A stretch of 64,000 nucleotides of DNA from Rhodobiaceae bacterium UBA4490 (GCA_002389665.1 DGNO01000002.1:69622-133621), one strand, 5' to 3'. Shown: positions 8,586 through 17,781, counted from the stretch's first letter. Numbers and translations: made by a program. Notes: generated from the sequence alone by a model not told the origin.

Positions 8586-9203
8586 ATGAAGCTCTACTAC
8601 AAACCCGGCGCTTGTTCGCTCGCCCCCCATATCGCTCTGCGGATGGCAGGGCTCGACTTCACCCTGGAAAAAGTGGACACCCAGAAGAAGACCACGGAAA
8701 GCGGCGCGGATTATCTCGCCGTAACACCGAAAGGGTATGTCCCGGCGCTGGAAATCGCGGGCGGCGAAGTCCTGACCGAAGCTCCCGCCGTTCTGCAGTT
8801 CATCGGCGATCAGAAGCCGGAAAGCGGCCTTGCCCCGCAGCCCGGTACGCTGGAGCGGCTGCGCGTTCAAGAACACTTGAACTATGTCGCCTCCGAACTT
8901 CACAAGGCTTACGGCCCCTTCTTCGGCGCGACGCCGATTTCCGATGACGCCAAGCCCGCCGCGCTCGCCAATATCGAAAAGAAACTGAATTATTTCGAGA
9001 CGGTGCTGAGCGATGGCCGCGCCTATCTGACGGGCGGCACCTTCACCGTCGCCGACAGCTATTTCTTCGTCGTGACCAATTGGAGCAACTTTATCGGTCT
9101 CGACCTCGGCAAATGGCCGCATATTGCAGGCTATATGAGCCGCGTTTCGGCACTGCCCGCCGTGCAGGAAGCGCTGAAGGCGGAAGGTCTTCTTGCCGCT
9201 TGA
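8586..9203 (+). CDS. gstA: glutathione S-transferase, beta class (GstA-like)
   Basis: At 205 residues this has the normal GST length. The thioredoxin-like N-terminal domain starts MKLYYKPGACSLAPHI, with Cys10, the conserved cysteine of bacterial beta-class GSTs. LTEAPAVLQFIGDQ is the glutathione-binding SNAIL/EAPAI region. The C-terminal helical domain contains NYVASELHKAYGPFF and FTVADSYFF, both typical. The enzyme conjugates glutathione to electrophiles or acts as a peroxidase in the cytoplasm. It is the first gene of an operon with the NTF2-like, tautomerase and nitronate monooxygenase genes, divergent from the HxlR gene. Confidence 0.92.
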   Translation: MKLYYKPGACSLAPHIALRMAGLDFTLEKVDTQKKTTESGADYLAVTPKGYVPALEIAGGEVLTEAPAVLQFIGDQKPESGLAPQPGTLERLRVQEHLNYVASELHKAYGPFFGATPISDDAKPAALANIEKKLNYFETVLSDGRAYLTGGTFTVADSYFFVVTNWSNFIGLDLGKWPHIAGYMSRVSALPAVQEALKAEGLLAA

Positions 9204-9272
9204 GCAAGAACCGAGCGGCTGGCCGGCGCAAACCGGCCAGCCATTCCCCCTCCTTTGATAAAGAGGCATCCC

Positions 9273-9677
9273 ATGCATCCCGCGCATGCCACGGCAGCCT
9301 TTGGCGACGTCGTTCAGACGCTGCAGGATTATTTCGACGGTCTTTATTACAGCGACGCGGAAAAGCTGGCCGGTATTTTTCATACGAAGGCGCATTATGC
9401 CTGCGCCACCGAAGCCCCTCTTCTTTACTTGCGGATGGACGAATATCTGCCCATCGTCGCAAAACGCCCATCACCTGCAAGCCGGGGCGAGCTGCGGCGC
9501 GACAGTATCGAAGCTATCGAATTTGCCGGTCCTTACACCGCCTTTGCGCATGTGAAATGCGCAATCGGCCCCAAATATTTCACCGATTTTCTGACATTGA
9601 TCCGCACGGACGGGAAATGGCAGATCATCTCGAAGATTTTCCATTACGATATCCTGCCGGAAACGGCAGAAGCTTGA
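9273..9677 (+). CDS. NTF2-like / lumazine-binding-type family protein
   Basis: The ATG at 9273, after AAAGAGG, gives 134 residues. The sequence has the cone-shaped NTF2-like pattern: an N-terminal helix (DVVQTLQDYFDGLYYSDAEKLAGIFHTKAHY) followed by strands ending in DFLTLIRTDGKWQIISKIFHY. It is close to the putative lumazine-binding subgroup found beside oxidoreductases. A catalytic role is unknown; related proteins bind small hydrophobic ligands. It sits 69 bp after the GST gene and 14 bp before the tautomerase gene, in what looks like one transcript. Confidence 0.8.
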   Translation: MHPAHATAAFGDVVQTLQDYFDGLYYSDAEKLAGIFHTKAHYACATEAPLLYLRMDEYLPIVAKRPSPASRGELRRDSIEAIEFAGPYTAFAHVKCAIGPKYFTDFLTLIRTDGKWQIISKIFHYDILPETAEA

Positions 9678-9691
9678 AGAGAGGAACACCC

Positions 9692-9901
9692 ATGCCCTAT
9701 GTGAATATCAAAATCACCCGCGAAGGCGTGACCCCCGAGCAGAAAGCAGAACTGATCAAAGGCACGACGGATCTGCTCGTCAAAGTGCTGAACAAGAACC
9801 CGGCAACGACGGTCGTCGTCATCAATGAAGTGGACATGGAAGATTGGGGCATCGGCGGCCTGCCGGTGGAAGAATACCGCAAGACCCTCACTTCCTCTTA
9901 A
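9692..9901 (+). CDS. 4-oxalocrotonate tautomerase family protein
   Basis: The 69-residue product starts MPYVNIKITREGVT. Removal of Met would expose Pro1, the general base of the tautomerase superfamily, and Arg at position 10 of the precursor matches the substrate-binding Arg region. The core AELIKGTTDLLVKVLNKNPATTVVVINEVDMEDWGIGG is typical of 4-OT-like small subunits. Members catalyse keto-enol tautomerisation or dehalogenation. Its place between an NTF2-like gene and a nitronate monooxygenase gene suggests handling of small reactive carbonyl or nitro compounds. It has a strong GAGAGGAA ribosome-binding site. Confidence 0.92.
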   Translation: MPYVNIKITREGVTPEQKAELIKGTTDLLVKVLNKNPATTVVVINEVDMEDWGIGGLPVEEYRKTLTSS

Positions 9902-9913
9902 AAGGATAAACCC

Positions 9914-10876
9914 ATGGCCCTTGTCAGCGCGCTTACTGAAAAGCTCGGCATCGACATTCCCATATTGCTTGCCCCGATGGCCGGGGTAAGCGGCGGGGAA
10001 CTCGCCGCCGCCGTCAGCCGGGCGGGCGGGCTCGGGTTTATCGGCACGGGCTATATGGAAGAAGACTGGCTGCGCGGGGAACTAGCAAAAGCCGGCAATG
10101 AAAAAATCGGCGCCGGCTTCATCACCTGGGTGCTGGCGCAGAAACCGCACCTCCTCCCCCTCGCGCTCGACCATGCGCCGAAAGCCATCTTCCTGTCCTT
10201 CGGGGAGATCGAACCTTTTGCGCCGCAAGTGAAAGAGCGCGGCATCCCGCTCATTGCCCAGGTGCAAACGCTGGCTCAGGCAAAACGCGCCGCTAAGGCC
10301 GGGGCGGATTTCATCGTCGCGCAGGGAACGGAAGCGGGCGGGCATGGCGCAAAGCGCGCCACCTTTCCGCTCGTGCCCGCGATTGCCGACGCCGTGGACG
10401 TGCCCGTCATTGCGGCGGGCGGCATTGGCGACGGGCGCGGACTTGCCGCCGCCTTAATGCTGGGGGCCTGCGGCGCCGTCTGCGGCAGCGCCTTTTATGC
10501 GGCGCCCGAAGCACTCTCCCACGCCAAGGCAAAAGAGCAAGCGCTTAGCGCGAGCGGCGATGACACGCAGCGCAGCTCCGTTTTCGACATTGCCCGCGGC
10601 ATCGACTGGCCGCGCGAATGGACAATGCGGACCCTGAAAAACAGCTTCTCGGAAAAATGGATAGGTAACACACAGGCGCTGCAACAGCACGCCGCCGAAG
10701 AAGGCGCGCGCTACGCGGAAGCTGCCGCCAAAGGTGATTTCAACACCGCCGCCATCATCATCGGCGAGGCCGTAGATCTGGTGACCCAAAGCCGGCCTGC
10801 CGAAGAGATTACCCGGAAGATTGCAAGTGATGCCGAAACGCTGCTGAAAAACGCCGCTGCAAATTTTCTGCGCTGA
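9914..10876 (+). CDS. nitronate monooxygenase (2-nitropropane dioxygenase family)
   Basis: This 320-residue FMN-dependent TIM-barrel protein carries PILLAPMAGVSGGELAAAVSRAGGLGFIG at the N-terminus, the catalytic-region motif AQGTEAGGHGAK with the conserved His, and the FMN-phosphate motif AAGGIGDGRGLAAALMLGACGAVCGSAF. Family members oxidise alkyl nitronates such as propionate-3-nitronate. It starts 12 bp after the tautomerase stop with AAAGGA, as the last gene of the HxlR-linked operon. It lacks long extensions, so it is a single-domain bacterial form. Confidence 0.9.
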   Translation: MALVSALTEKLGIDIPILLAPMAGVSGGELAAAVSRAGGLGFIGTGYMEEDWLRGELAKAGNEKIGAGFITWVLAQKPHLLPLALDHAPKAIFLSFGEIEPFAPQVKERGIPLIAQVQTLAQAKRAAKAGADFIVAQGTEAGGHGAKRATFPLVPAIADAVDVPVIAAGGIGDGRGLAAALMLGACGAVCGSAFYAAPEALSHAKAKEQALSASGDDTQRSSVFDIARGIDWPREWTMRTLKNSFSEKWIGNTQALQQHAAEEGARYAEAAAKGDFNTAAIIIGEAVDLVTQSRPAEEITRKIASDAETLLKNAAANFLR

Positions 10877-10887
10877 GACGGCTCGGC

Positions 10888-11667
10888 TTAGCGGGCCGTA
10901 TAACCGCCATCGACGACAAGCTCCGAGCCCGTGACGAAAGAAGACTCGTCCGAGGCGAGGAAGAGGATCGCCTTGCCGATTTCCATCGCCGTGCCGAGCC
11001 GGCCGATGGGATGCAGCATCGAAAGCAGCCCCAGCATCTCATTGGGGCTTGCCTCTTCCGAGCGCTCTACCACGCCGCGCACGAGCGGGGTATCGATATA
11101 GCCCGGATGCACGGAATTGACGCGGATATTGTAGCCCGCCTCCGCGCATTCCAGCGCGGCGACTTTGGTGAGCAGCCGCACCCCGCCCTTCGCGGCGTTG
11201 TAATCGGATGAGCGCGGCGTGCCGACAAGGCCCATGATCGAGGAAATATTGATGATCGAGCCGCCGCCGGAATTCTTCATGGCGCGGATCGCGTATTTAC
11301 AGCCGAGAAAGACGCTATCGAGATCGACGGCAAGCGTGCGCCGCCAGCTTTCAAGCGGCATGTCTTCGATGGGATGGCCTTCCGGCGCAATGCCCGCATT
11401 GTTGACGAGCACATGCAGCCCGCCGAAGGCGCGCACCGTCTCGGTGGTCACTTTTTCCCAAGCCTCTTCGCTCGTCACATCATGGGTCATGAAAGAAGCA
11501 AGGTGACCGGCATTCTGGATTTTGTCGGCAAGCGCCTGGCCTGCCGCCTCGTCCACATCCGTGCACATGACTTTGGCGCCTTCGCTGGCCAGAAGTTCAG
11601 CCGTTGCCGCGCCGATGCCTTTTGCCGCGCCCGTCACAATGGCGACCTTGCCGCTCAACCGTCCCAT
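10888..11667 (-). CDS. SDR family oxidoreductase
   Basis: From the ATG at 11667 (GGAG upstream) the product is 259 residues, the classical SDR length. It has the NAD(P)-binding TGAAKGIG motif near residue 13, NNAG in the fourth strand, the active-site Ser (ISSIMG) and Tyr-x3-Lys (YNAAK). The C-terminus ends in FVTGSELVVDGGYTAR, like 3-ketoacyl-ACP reductase or cyclohexanol/3-alpha-hydroxysteroid dehydrogenases. An acidic residue after the second strand (CTDVDEAAG) suggests NAD(H). The substrate is unknown. It is convergent with the nitronate monooxygenase gene. Confidence 0.92.
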   Translation of the reverse strand: MGRLSGKVAIVTGAAKGIGAATAELLASEGAKVMCTDVDEAAGQALADKIQNAGHLASFMTHDVTSEEAWEKVTTETVRAFGGLHVLVNNAGIAPEGHPIEDMPLESWRRTLAVDLDSVFLGCKYAIRAMKNSGGGSIINISSIMGLVGTPRSSDYNAAKGGVRLLTKVAALECAEAGYNIRVNSVHPGYIDTPLVRGVVERSEEASPNEMLGLLSMLHPIGRLGTAMEIGKAILFLASDESSFVTGSELVVDGGYTAR

Positions 11668-11865
11668 AGGAAGCTCCCCGTTATCGCGTGTTGTTTTGCG
11701 GCATCTTGCCGCCGCAAAGAGGCAATGGCCAGCCCTTAAACGCCGCACCCTAGAGCGCTTCAAAGAGGACAGAGACGCCCGCCCATGCTATAGGCTTGCG
11801 CAAACATTGGTCCGCGCCTGGCAGCGGCGCGCGGCAGGCAAAACGGTAAAATCAGGGAGTGCCCC

Positions 11866-12153
11866 ATGGCGATCGCCTATCTCATCACCTATGAAGCATC
11901 GGACCCGGATACGATCGTGCAGCAGCTCAAAGCCTATAAGGAGCGCGAGCTCGACCGCTCGCCGCCCAAGGGCTTTCTGGACGCACGCATTCTGGAAGGC
12001 ACGGACGGCAAGACCGTGACTTTTCTGACCGAATGGGTGAGCGAAGAGGAACTGGAAGACACCCGCGACAGCGCCCCCTGGGAAGCCTGCATGGACCTGA
12101 ACGAGACTTTTTCGGACAGCAACAAGGCGCTGACGTTTAAAATGATAAGCTGA
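11866..12153 (+). CDS. hypothetical protein, possible dimeric alpha-beta barrel
   Basis: This 95-residue protein begins MAIAYLITYEASDPDTIVQQLKAYKERELDRSPPKGF and contains TVTFLTEWVSEEELEDTRDSAPWEACM. The arrangement of a short strand, helix, strand and EW-containing strand is reminiscent of antibiotic-biosynthesis-monooxygenase-like dimeric barrels. The match is by shape only and no catalytic residue can be named. A GGGAG site precedes the ATG. The amine-oxidase-like gene starts 61 bp downstream on the same strand. Confidence 0.6.
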   Translation: MAIAYLITYEASDPDTIVQQLKAYKERELDRSPPKGFLDARILEGTDGKTVTFLTEWVSEEELEDTRDSAPWEACMDLNETFSDSNKALTFKMIS

Positions 12154-12214
12154 GCGGCAGCCGCTCCCTCCGGCGCGCTGGCCTGAGACCCACCGGCGCG
12201 TTTATCATTTGCCC

Positions 12215-13495
12215 ATGAGCAGCACCTATCCCAATTCCTATTATGCGGCAACGGCCAAAGGCGTGCCGGCGCTTACCCGCCTTGAAGAGGACATCACCTG
12301 CGATGTCTGCATCATCGGGGCGGGCTATACCGGCCTTTCCGCCGCGCTGCACCTTGCAGAAAAAGGATATAAGCCCGTCGTCCTTGAAGCCGAGCGCATC
12401 GGCTGGGGCGCGTCGGGGCGCAATGGCGGCCAGCTCGGCACCACCTTGCGCAAGGATCAAAGCGAGCTTGAAGCGCGCTACGGCAAGGAGACGGCCCACC
12501 TTCTCTGGGATCTGGCAAAAGATTCCGTCAGCACCGTCAAATCCATCATCGAGCGCTACAAGATCGACTGCGATCTGACGCCCGGCATTTTGCATGCTGC
12601 CTGGAAGCGCAGGGATGCCGCAGCTCTCGAAGAAGAAGCCGCGCATATGCGCGAGGCTTACGGCTATGGAAAGCTGCGCTATGTGCCGCGCGAGGAAATG
12701 CGCGAAATGGTGGCAAGCCCGCGCTATTGGGGCGGCGCGCTCGATGAAGGCGCGGCCCACCTTCACCCCCTGAATTTCGCTTTGGGCATGGCTGAAGCAG
12801 CAAAGGAAAAGGGCGCGCGGATTTTTGAAGACAGCCGCGTGCTCGACATCAGCGAGAGCGATCCGGCCCACATCCGCACCGCCCATGGCACAGTGAAAGC
12901 TTCCCATGTCGTCATCGCCTGCAACGGCTATCTCGGCAAACTGGAAAGCCGGGTGAACGGCTACATCATGCCGATCAACAATTTCATCATCGCAACGGAG
13001 CCGCTCGGCGCCGAAGGGGCAAAGGCGCTGATCCGCGACAATGTCGCCGTGGCGGATACGAAATTCGTGATCGACTATTACCGCCTCTCCCCGGACGGGC
13101 GGCTGCTTTTCGGCGGCGGGGAAAACTACTCGCCGAACTTCCCCAAAGACATTGCCGCTTTCGTGCGCAAGCCCATGCTGCGCGTCTTCCCGCAGCTCAA
13201 AGACGTGCGCATCGATTATGCCTGGGGCGGCACGCTGGCCATCACCTTGAGCCGTATGCCGCAATTCGGCCGCCTCGCGCCCAACCGGATTTTTGCCCAT
13301 GGCTATTCCGGCCAGGGCATCAATGTGGCAACACTTGCCGGCAAGCTGATTGCCGAAACCGTAAGCGGCACGGCGGAGCGCTTCGACCTTCTGGCCAGCA
13401 TGAAGACACAAAAATTCCCGGGCGGCACGTTGCTGCGCTACCCGGGTCTTGTCGCCGGCATGCTCTTTTATGCGATGAAAGACAGGCTGCCTTAA
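12215..13495 (+). CDS. FAD-dependent amine oxidoreductase (PuuB/OrdL-like)
   Basis: The 426-residue protein carries an N-terminal dinucleotide-binding motif, CIIGAGYTGLSAALHLAEKG, and the DAO-family GWGASGRNGGQLG loop for FAD. The C-terminal YAWGGTLAITLSRMPQFGR and GYSGQGINVATLAGKL complete the D-amino-acid-oxidase fold. This set is typical of gamma-glutamylputrescine oxidase and related enzymes, which oxidise an amine to an aldehyde with release of H2O2 or electrons. The substrate here is not determined. No ribosome-binding site is strong near the ATG at 12215. Confidence 0.88.
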   Translation: MSSTYPNSYYAATAKGVPALTRLEEDITCDVCIIGAGYTGLSAALHLAEKGYKPVVLEAERIGWGASGRNGGQLGTTLRKDQSELEARYGKETAHLLWDLAKDSVSTVKSIIERYKIDCDLTPGILHAAWKRRDAAALEEEAAHMREAYGYGKLRYVPREEMREMVASPRYWGGALDEGAAHLHPLNFALGMAEAAKEKGARIFEDSRVLDISESDPAHIRTAHGTVKASHVVIACNGYLGKLESRVNGYIMPINNFIIATEPLGAEGAKALIRDNVAVADTKFVIDYYRLSPDGRLLFGGGENYSPNFPKDIAAFVRKPMLRVFPQLKDVRIDYAWGGTLAITLSRMPQFGRLAPNRIFAHGYSGQGINVATLAGKLIAETVSGTAERFDLLASMKTQKFPGGTLLRYPGLVAGMLFYAMKDRLP

Positions 13496-13519
13496 GCCAC
13501 CCGCTCTTTCAGCCCACGC

Positions 13520-14344
13520 CTATTTTTCTTTCGGCTTGTCTTCCTCGCGGATCACATGATCCATCGCCCGCGACGGCCGCTCGCAGCCCGCACAGCCGAC
13601 GACCTTGGCCGGGATGCCCGCCACCGTGCAATTGGCCGGCACGTCCTGCAGCACGACACTCCCTGCACCGACACGCGCGCAGTCGCCGATCGTCAGGTTG
13701 CCGAGAATTTTCGCATCCGCGCCGAGCAGCACACCGTTACCGACCTTGGGGTGGCGGTCGCCGGATTCTTTCCCCGTGCCGCCGAGATTGACCCCGTGCA
13801 GCATGGAAACATCATCGCCGACGACAGCGGTCTCACCGATCACGACGCCCGTCGCATGGTCCATCATGATGCCGCGCCCGAAGCGGGCGGCGGGGTGAAT
13901 ATCCACCGCGAAAAGTTCCGACACCCGGCTTTGAATGAAAAGCGCCATGGCCTTGCGCCCGCCCGTCCAAAGCTCATGAGCGAAACGGTGCGCCTGAATG
14001 GCATTGAAGCCTTTGAAGAACAAGAGCGGCTGGATATAGGCATGGCAGGCCGGGTCCCGGTCGAAGACCGCCGACATATCCGCCCGGCAGGCCGCCGCAA
14101 TGTCCGGGTTAGCCTTCAACACATCCTCGAAGACTTCCCGCAGCACCATGGCCGAGACTTCCTCGCTGGAAAGTTTCCGCGCCACATGGAAGGACAACAT
14201 TTCATCGAAGGAATCGTGGTTGAGCACGGTGCCGTAAATGTAACTCGCCAGCACCGGTTCGCTGGCCGCCATTTCGCGGGCTTCTTCCTGAAGGCGCTGC
14301 CAAATCGGATCGCAGCTCTCGACCTGCTCGATAGGTCTGGACAT
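13520..14344 (-). CDS. cysE: serine O-acetyltransferase
   Basis: At 274 residues with an AGAGGGA site before the ATG at 14344, this matches CysE. The N-terminal helical domain (DPIWQRLQEEAREMAASEPVLASYIYGTVLNHDSF) leads into the left-handed beta-helix with hexapeptide repeats. Catalytic-region motifs DIHPAARFGRGIMMDHATGVVIGETAVVG and GVNLGGTGKESGDRHPKVG are present. The enzyme makes O-acetylserine from serine and acetyl-CoA, the first step of cysteine synthesis, which also feeds glutathione. The C-terminal tail after AKVVG is longer than in minimal forms. Confidence 0.95.
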   Translation of the reverse strand: MSRPIEQVESCDPIWQRLQEEAREMAASEPVLASYIYGTVLNHDSFDEMLSFHVARKLSSEEVSAMVLREVFEDVLKANPDIAAACRADMSAVFDRDPACHAYIQPLLFFKGFNAIQAHRFAHELWTGGRKAMALFIQSRVSELFAVDIHPAARFGRGIMMDHATGVVIGETAVVGDDVSMLHGVNLGGTGKESGDRHPKVGNGVLLGADAKILGNLTIGDCARVGAGSVVLQDVPANCTVAGIPAKVVGCAGCERPSRAMDHVIREEDKPKEK

Positions 14345-14525
14345 GGCCGTCCCTCTCTTCAAGTGGCCGCGCGCGGCCTCTACGTCAAACCAGACTATCA
14401 CATAGGCCAGCCCTTATGCGAATTCAACTGGGCAGCGTGGTCAACGGGACGTGAATGCTCCCCGGCGCACCTGTGCTAAGCTTGCCCCAAAAGCGGGCGG
14501 AAAAGCGCGCATTTCGGGAGGTTTC

Positions 14526-15350
14526 ATGACGATTGCACCGGCTGGTTTCGTATCCCTTGAAACGATTCGGCTCTATGCCGAATGGCAGGGCGAAGGACCG
14601 CCCCTCCTCTTCATCTCCGGCACGGGAGGCGATTTGCGCAAAAAGCCGAACCTTTTCGACGGTCCCTTGCCCAAAGCCTTCACCACCCTTTCCTACGACC
14701 AGCGCGGCCTCGGCCAGAGCGGGAAACCGCAGGCATCGCAGCGCGCGCCCTACACGATGAAAGATTATGCCGAAGATGCTGCCGCGCTGATGGAAGCGGC
14801 GGGCTGGGAACGCGCGCATGTCATGGGTGTTTCCTTTGGCGGCATGGTGGCGCAGGAACTTGCCATCCGTTTTCCAGAAAAAGTGGACAAGCTCGTCCTT
14901 GCCTGCACCTCGCCGGGCGGAAACGGCGGCGCCTCCTACCCTCTCCACACACTTACCCATATGAACGGAGAAGAACGCGCCCGGCACATGATCCCGATTT
15001 CCGACACCCGTCACGGCGACGATTGGGCAAAGGCCCATCCCGAACATTATGAAGAGCTCGTGCGCATGGCCGCCGACGATCCTTATGCAAGCGAGCCCGG
15101 CCATAGCGAGGGCGCGCTTGCCCAGCTTGAAGCACGCGCCGCCCATGACACCTGGGACCGGCTCGGCGCCATCAAAGCCCCGACGCTTATTTGCGGCGGC
15201 AAATATGACGGCATCGCCCTGCCCGAAACCCAGGAAAAGCTGCACAGCCGGATTGCAGGCGCGAAACTGGAAATGTTCGAAGGCGGACATCTTTTCCTGC
15301 TGCAGGACCGCCGCGCTTTTAAAGAGATCATCGCCTTTCTGAAGGACTGA
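14526..15350 (+). CDS. alpha/beta hydrolase
   Basis: The 274-residue protein has the alpha/beta hydrolase order: an oxyanion-region motif FISGTGGDLR, YDQRGLGQS, the nucleophile elbow GVSFGG (Ser), a late Asp in GGKYDGIA and the catalytic His in GGHLFLLQ. The start is the ATG at 14526, after a GGGAGG site. The family includes esterases, lactonases (3-oxoadipate enol-lactonase) and haloalkane dehalogenases, so the substrate is open. The gene leads a same-strand run with the sulfatase at 15430 and the enoyl-CoA hydratase. An 8-bp hairpin overlaps its stop codon. Confidence 0.88.
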   Translation: MTIAPAGFVSLETIRLYAEWQGEGPPLLFISGTGGDLRKKPNLFDGPLPKAFTTLSYDQRGLGQSGKPQASQRAPYTMKDYAEDAAALMEAAGWERAHVMGVSFGGMVAQELAIRFPEKVDKLVLACTSPGGNGGASYPLHTLTHMNGEERARHMIPISDTRHGDDWAKAHPEHYEELVRMAADDPYASEPGHSEGALAQLEARAAHDTWDRLGAIKAPTLICGGKYDGIALPETQEKLHSRIAGAKLEMFEGGHLFLLQDRRAFKEIIAFLKD

Positions 15351-15429
15351 CTGCCCAATTCGGGCAGTCCCCAGAGAGCACCCGAAGAGCTAGTCTCCCC
15401 GGCGGAATTCGGGACTTCGGGAGGACAAG

Positions 15430-16968
15430 ATGGGCCGCAAAATTCTTTTCATCACGACCGACCAGATGCGTTTCGACGCACTGGGCTGCAATGGCGGCAA
15501 GGTCGCGCGCACGCCCGCCATAGACGCGCTGGCGAAGAGCGGCGTCAACTACACCCGCGCCCATGGCCAGTCCGTCGTCTGCATGCCCGCCCGCTCCACC
15601 ATGCTGACCGGCCAATATGTCAGCACCCATGGCGTCTGGATGAACGGCGTGCCGCTGCCCGAGGACGCGCCCTCCGTCGCTGCCTATCTGAAAGAGAACG
15701 CCAATTACGCCACGGCGCTGATCGGCAAGGCGCATTTCGAGCCTTTCGTGGATTTCGATCTGAAATTCTATGAGAACCGCATGGCGCGCAACGGCGAATA
15801 CGGGCCTCACCGCGGCTTCGACCATATGGAGCTTTCAAGCCATACGCCGCTCATTCTCCATTATAATGAATGGATGAAGAAAAACGCGCCGGACAAAATC
15901 GGCGGCTTCTACCGCAACCTCAACGAAAAATTCGAAGTGAATGCGGCAGGCGGCGGCGACACCGGTGCTTGCCAGGTGCATCACAACCCCGTCTCCCGCG
16001 AGCATTACCACACAGACTGGGTGGCAGAGCGCACCATGGCCTGGCTCGACAGTCTGGATGCGGACGAAGATTTTTTCTGCTGGATGAGCTTCCCCGATCC
16101 CCACCATCCCTGGGACCCGCCGGAAAGCGAGCTGGACCGGGTAGACTGGCGCGACCTTGCCCTGCCCGAGGCCTATCCGGGCTCGAAGAAAAAGATGCGT
16201 GAAATCCTGGAAGGCAAACCCAAGCACTGGATGTGGTATTGGACAGGCGAGCGCGTGACCAATGTCGAAGCGCCGCCGGAATTCGCCGCCCGCGATATGA
16301 CGCCGGATCAAGTGCGCGAAATCAACGCCATGACCCATATCGAAAACGAGCTGATCGACGAAGCCTGCGCGAAGGTTTTCGCAAAGCTGGAAGAGCGCGG
16401 CTGGGCGGACGATACCGACATTATCTTCACCACCGATCATGGCGAGTTTCAGGGCGACTACGGCCTCCTCTTCAAAGGGCCTTACCATGTGGAAAGCCTG
16501 ATGCGCCTGCCCTTCATCTGGAAGCCGGCAAAATCGGCGGGCATCGCCCCGGGAGAAGTTTCCCGCCCGGTCGGCCAGATCGATCTGGCGCCCACCTTCT
16601 GCGAGATCGCGGGCCTGCCCACGCCGGACTGGATGCAAGGCAAGACCCTGCCCAAAAACGAAGAGGAAGCGGAACGGCAGAACCGGGACCGCGTCTTCAC
16701 CGAATGGGATTCGGTCTATAAGGACGGCACGGAAGTTTCCATCCGCACACTCACCCGCGATCACTACATCATCACCGCCTATAACAAGACCAATATCTAT
16801 GAGGGTACCGAGGGAGAGCTTTACGACCTCAAAGAAGACCCCTATCAATGGCGGAACCTTTGGGACGACCCGGCCTATAAAGACATCAAAGCCGGGCTCT
16901 TGGACGACCTGAAGGCGGCTCTCCCGCCGGTGCGTGAACCGCGTCTGGACTGGGTGGCCATGGTGTGA
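15430..16968 (+). CDS. type I sulfatase, cytoplasmic
   Basis: The 512-residue protein starts MGRKILFITTDQMRFDALG, with the metal-binding Asp-Gln, and has CMPARSTMLTGQ at residues 51-62, the CxPxR site where Cys51 becomes formylglycine. The later TDHGEFQGDYGLLFKG carries further metal ligands. No signal peptide is visible, so it should act in the cytoplasm, like choline-sulfatase-type enzymes or bacterial arylsulfatases. It hydrolyses a sulfate ester or possibly a phosphonate monoester. The enoyl-CoA hydratase gene begins 18 bp after its stop, so they are probably cotranscribed. Confidence 0.9.
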   Translation: MGRKILFITTDQMRFDALGCNGGKVARTPAIDALAKSGVNYTRAHGQSVVCMPARSTMLTGQYVSTHGVWMNGVPLPEDAPSVAAYLKENANYATALIGKAHFEPFVDFDLKFYENRMARNGEYGPHRGFDHMELSSHTPLILHYNEWMKKNAPDKIGGFYRNLNEKFEVNAAGGGDTGACQVHHNPVSREHYHTDWVAERTMAWLDSLDADEDFFCWMSFPDPHHPWDPPESELDRVDWRDLALPEAYPGSKKKMREILEGKPKHWMWYWTGERVTNVEAPPEFAARDMTPDQVREINAMTHIENELIDEACAKVFAKLEERGWADDTDIIFTTDHGEFQGDYGLLFKGPYHVESLMRLPFIWKPAKSAGIAPGEVSRPVGQIDLAPTFCEIAGLPTPDWMQGKTLPKNEEEAERQNRDRVFTEWDSVYKDGTEVSIRTLTRDHYIITAYNKTNIYEGTEGELYDLKEDPYQWRNLWDDPAYKDIKAGLLDDLKAALPPVREPRLDWVAMV

Positions 16969-16986
16969 CCCGGAGCGGAGACGGAA

Positions 16987-17781
16987 ATGACGAGCAGCAC
17001 GGAACGTATGATCGCGGAAAAAGACGGCGCCATCGGCTGGATGGTGTTCAATAATCCGCTCCGCCACAATGCGGTCAGCACCGATATGTGGCAGGCCGTG
17101 CCGGAAATTCTGGATACCTTCGAAAATGATGACGCCATCCGCGTGATCGTACTGACCGGGGCCGGGGAAAAAGCCTTCGTTGCCGGCGCCGACATTTCTC
17201 AGTTCGAGGAAACGCGTTCTTCGCCTGAAAAAGTGCAGGAATATGAAGACATGACGGCAAGCGCTTTCGAGCGCATTGCCGCCTGCACCAAGCCCACCAT
17301 TGCCATGATCGACGGCTATTGCATCGGCGGCGGGCTCGGCATCGCGCTGTCCTGCGATCTGCGCTATGCGGCGGAAGGCTCGACCTTCGGTATTCCCGCC
17401 GCGCGCCTCGGCCTTGCCTATCCGCTCGGTCAGACGCGCCGTCTCGTCAATCTGGTGGGCCCGGCCCGCTCGAAGGAAATCTTTTTCACCGCCAAACGCT
17501 ATAGCGCGGAAGAAGCGCTCGCCATGGGTCTCATCAACCAGCTCTTTTCCAAAGAAGACCTGCGCGAGCATGTGCTCACCACCTGCGCTTCCATTGCCGA
17601 CAATGCACCGCTGACCGTTGCCAGCGAAAAACAGATCGTCGATGAGATCGGCAAGGCGCCCGGTAATTTTGACGCGGTCTTCTGCAACAGGCTGATCGGG
17701 CGCTGCTTTGCCAGCGAGGATTATGCCGAAGGGCGCACCGCCTTCATGGAAAAACGCCGCCCCCGCTTCCGCGGCAGGTAA
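16987..17781 (+). CDS. enoyl-CoA hydratase/isomerase family protein
   Basis: At 264 residues this is a normal crotonase-fold protein. AFVAGADISQFEETR provides the first oxyanion-hole strand, and IDGYCIGGGLGIALSCDLRYAAEGSTFGIPAARLGL the second, including the family signature. The glutamate positions used for hydration are not clearly both present, so the reaction could be hydration, isomerisation or hydrolysis of a CoA thioester. It follows the sulfatase by 18 bp, suggesting that the product of ester cleavage enters a CoA-linked pathway. Confidence 0.9.
   Translation: MTSSTERMIAEKDGAIGWMVFNNPLRHNAVSTDMWQAVPEILDTFENDDAIRVIVLTGAGEKAFVAGADISQFEETRSSPEKVQEYEDMTASAFERIAACTKPTIAMIDGYCIGGGLGIALSCDLRYAAEGSTFGIPAARLGLAYPLGQTRRLVNLVGPARSKEIFFTAKRYSAEEALAMGLINQLFSKEDLREHVLTTCASIADNAPLTVASEKQIVDEIGKAPGNFDAVFCNRLIGRCFASEDYAEGRTAFMEKRRPRFRGR

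Noticed and set aside
15835..17571. A 578-codon - strand frame over the sulfatase and enoyl-CoA hydratase genes
   Set aside because: Both + strand genes have full family motifs; the - strand translation has none.
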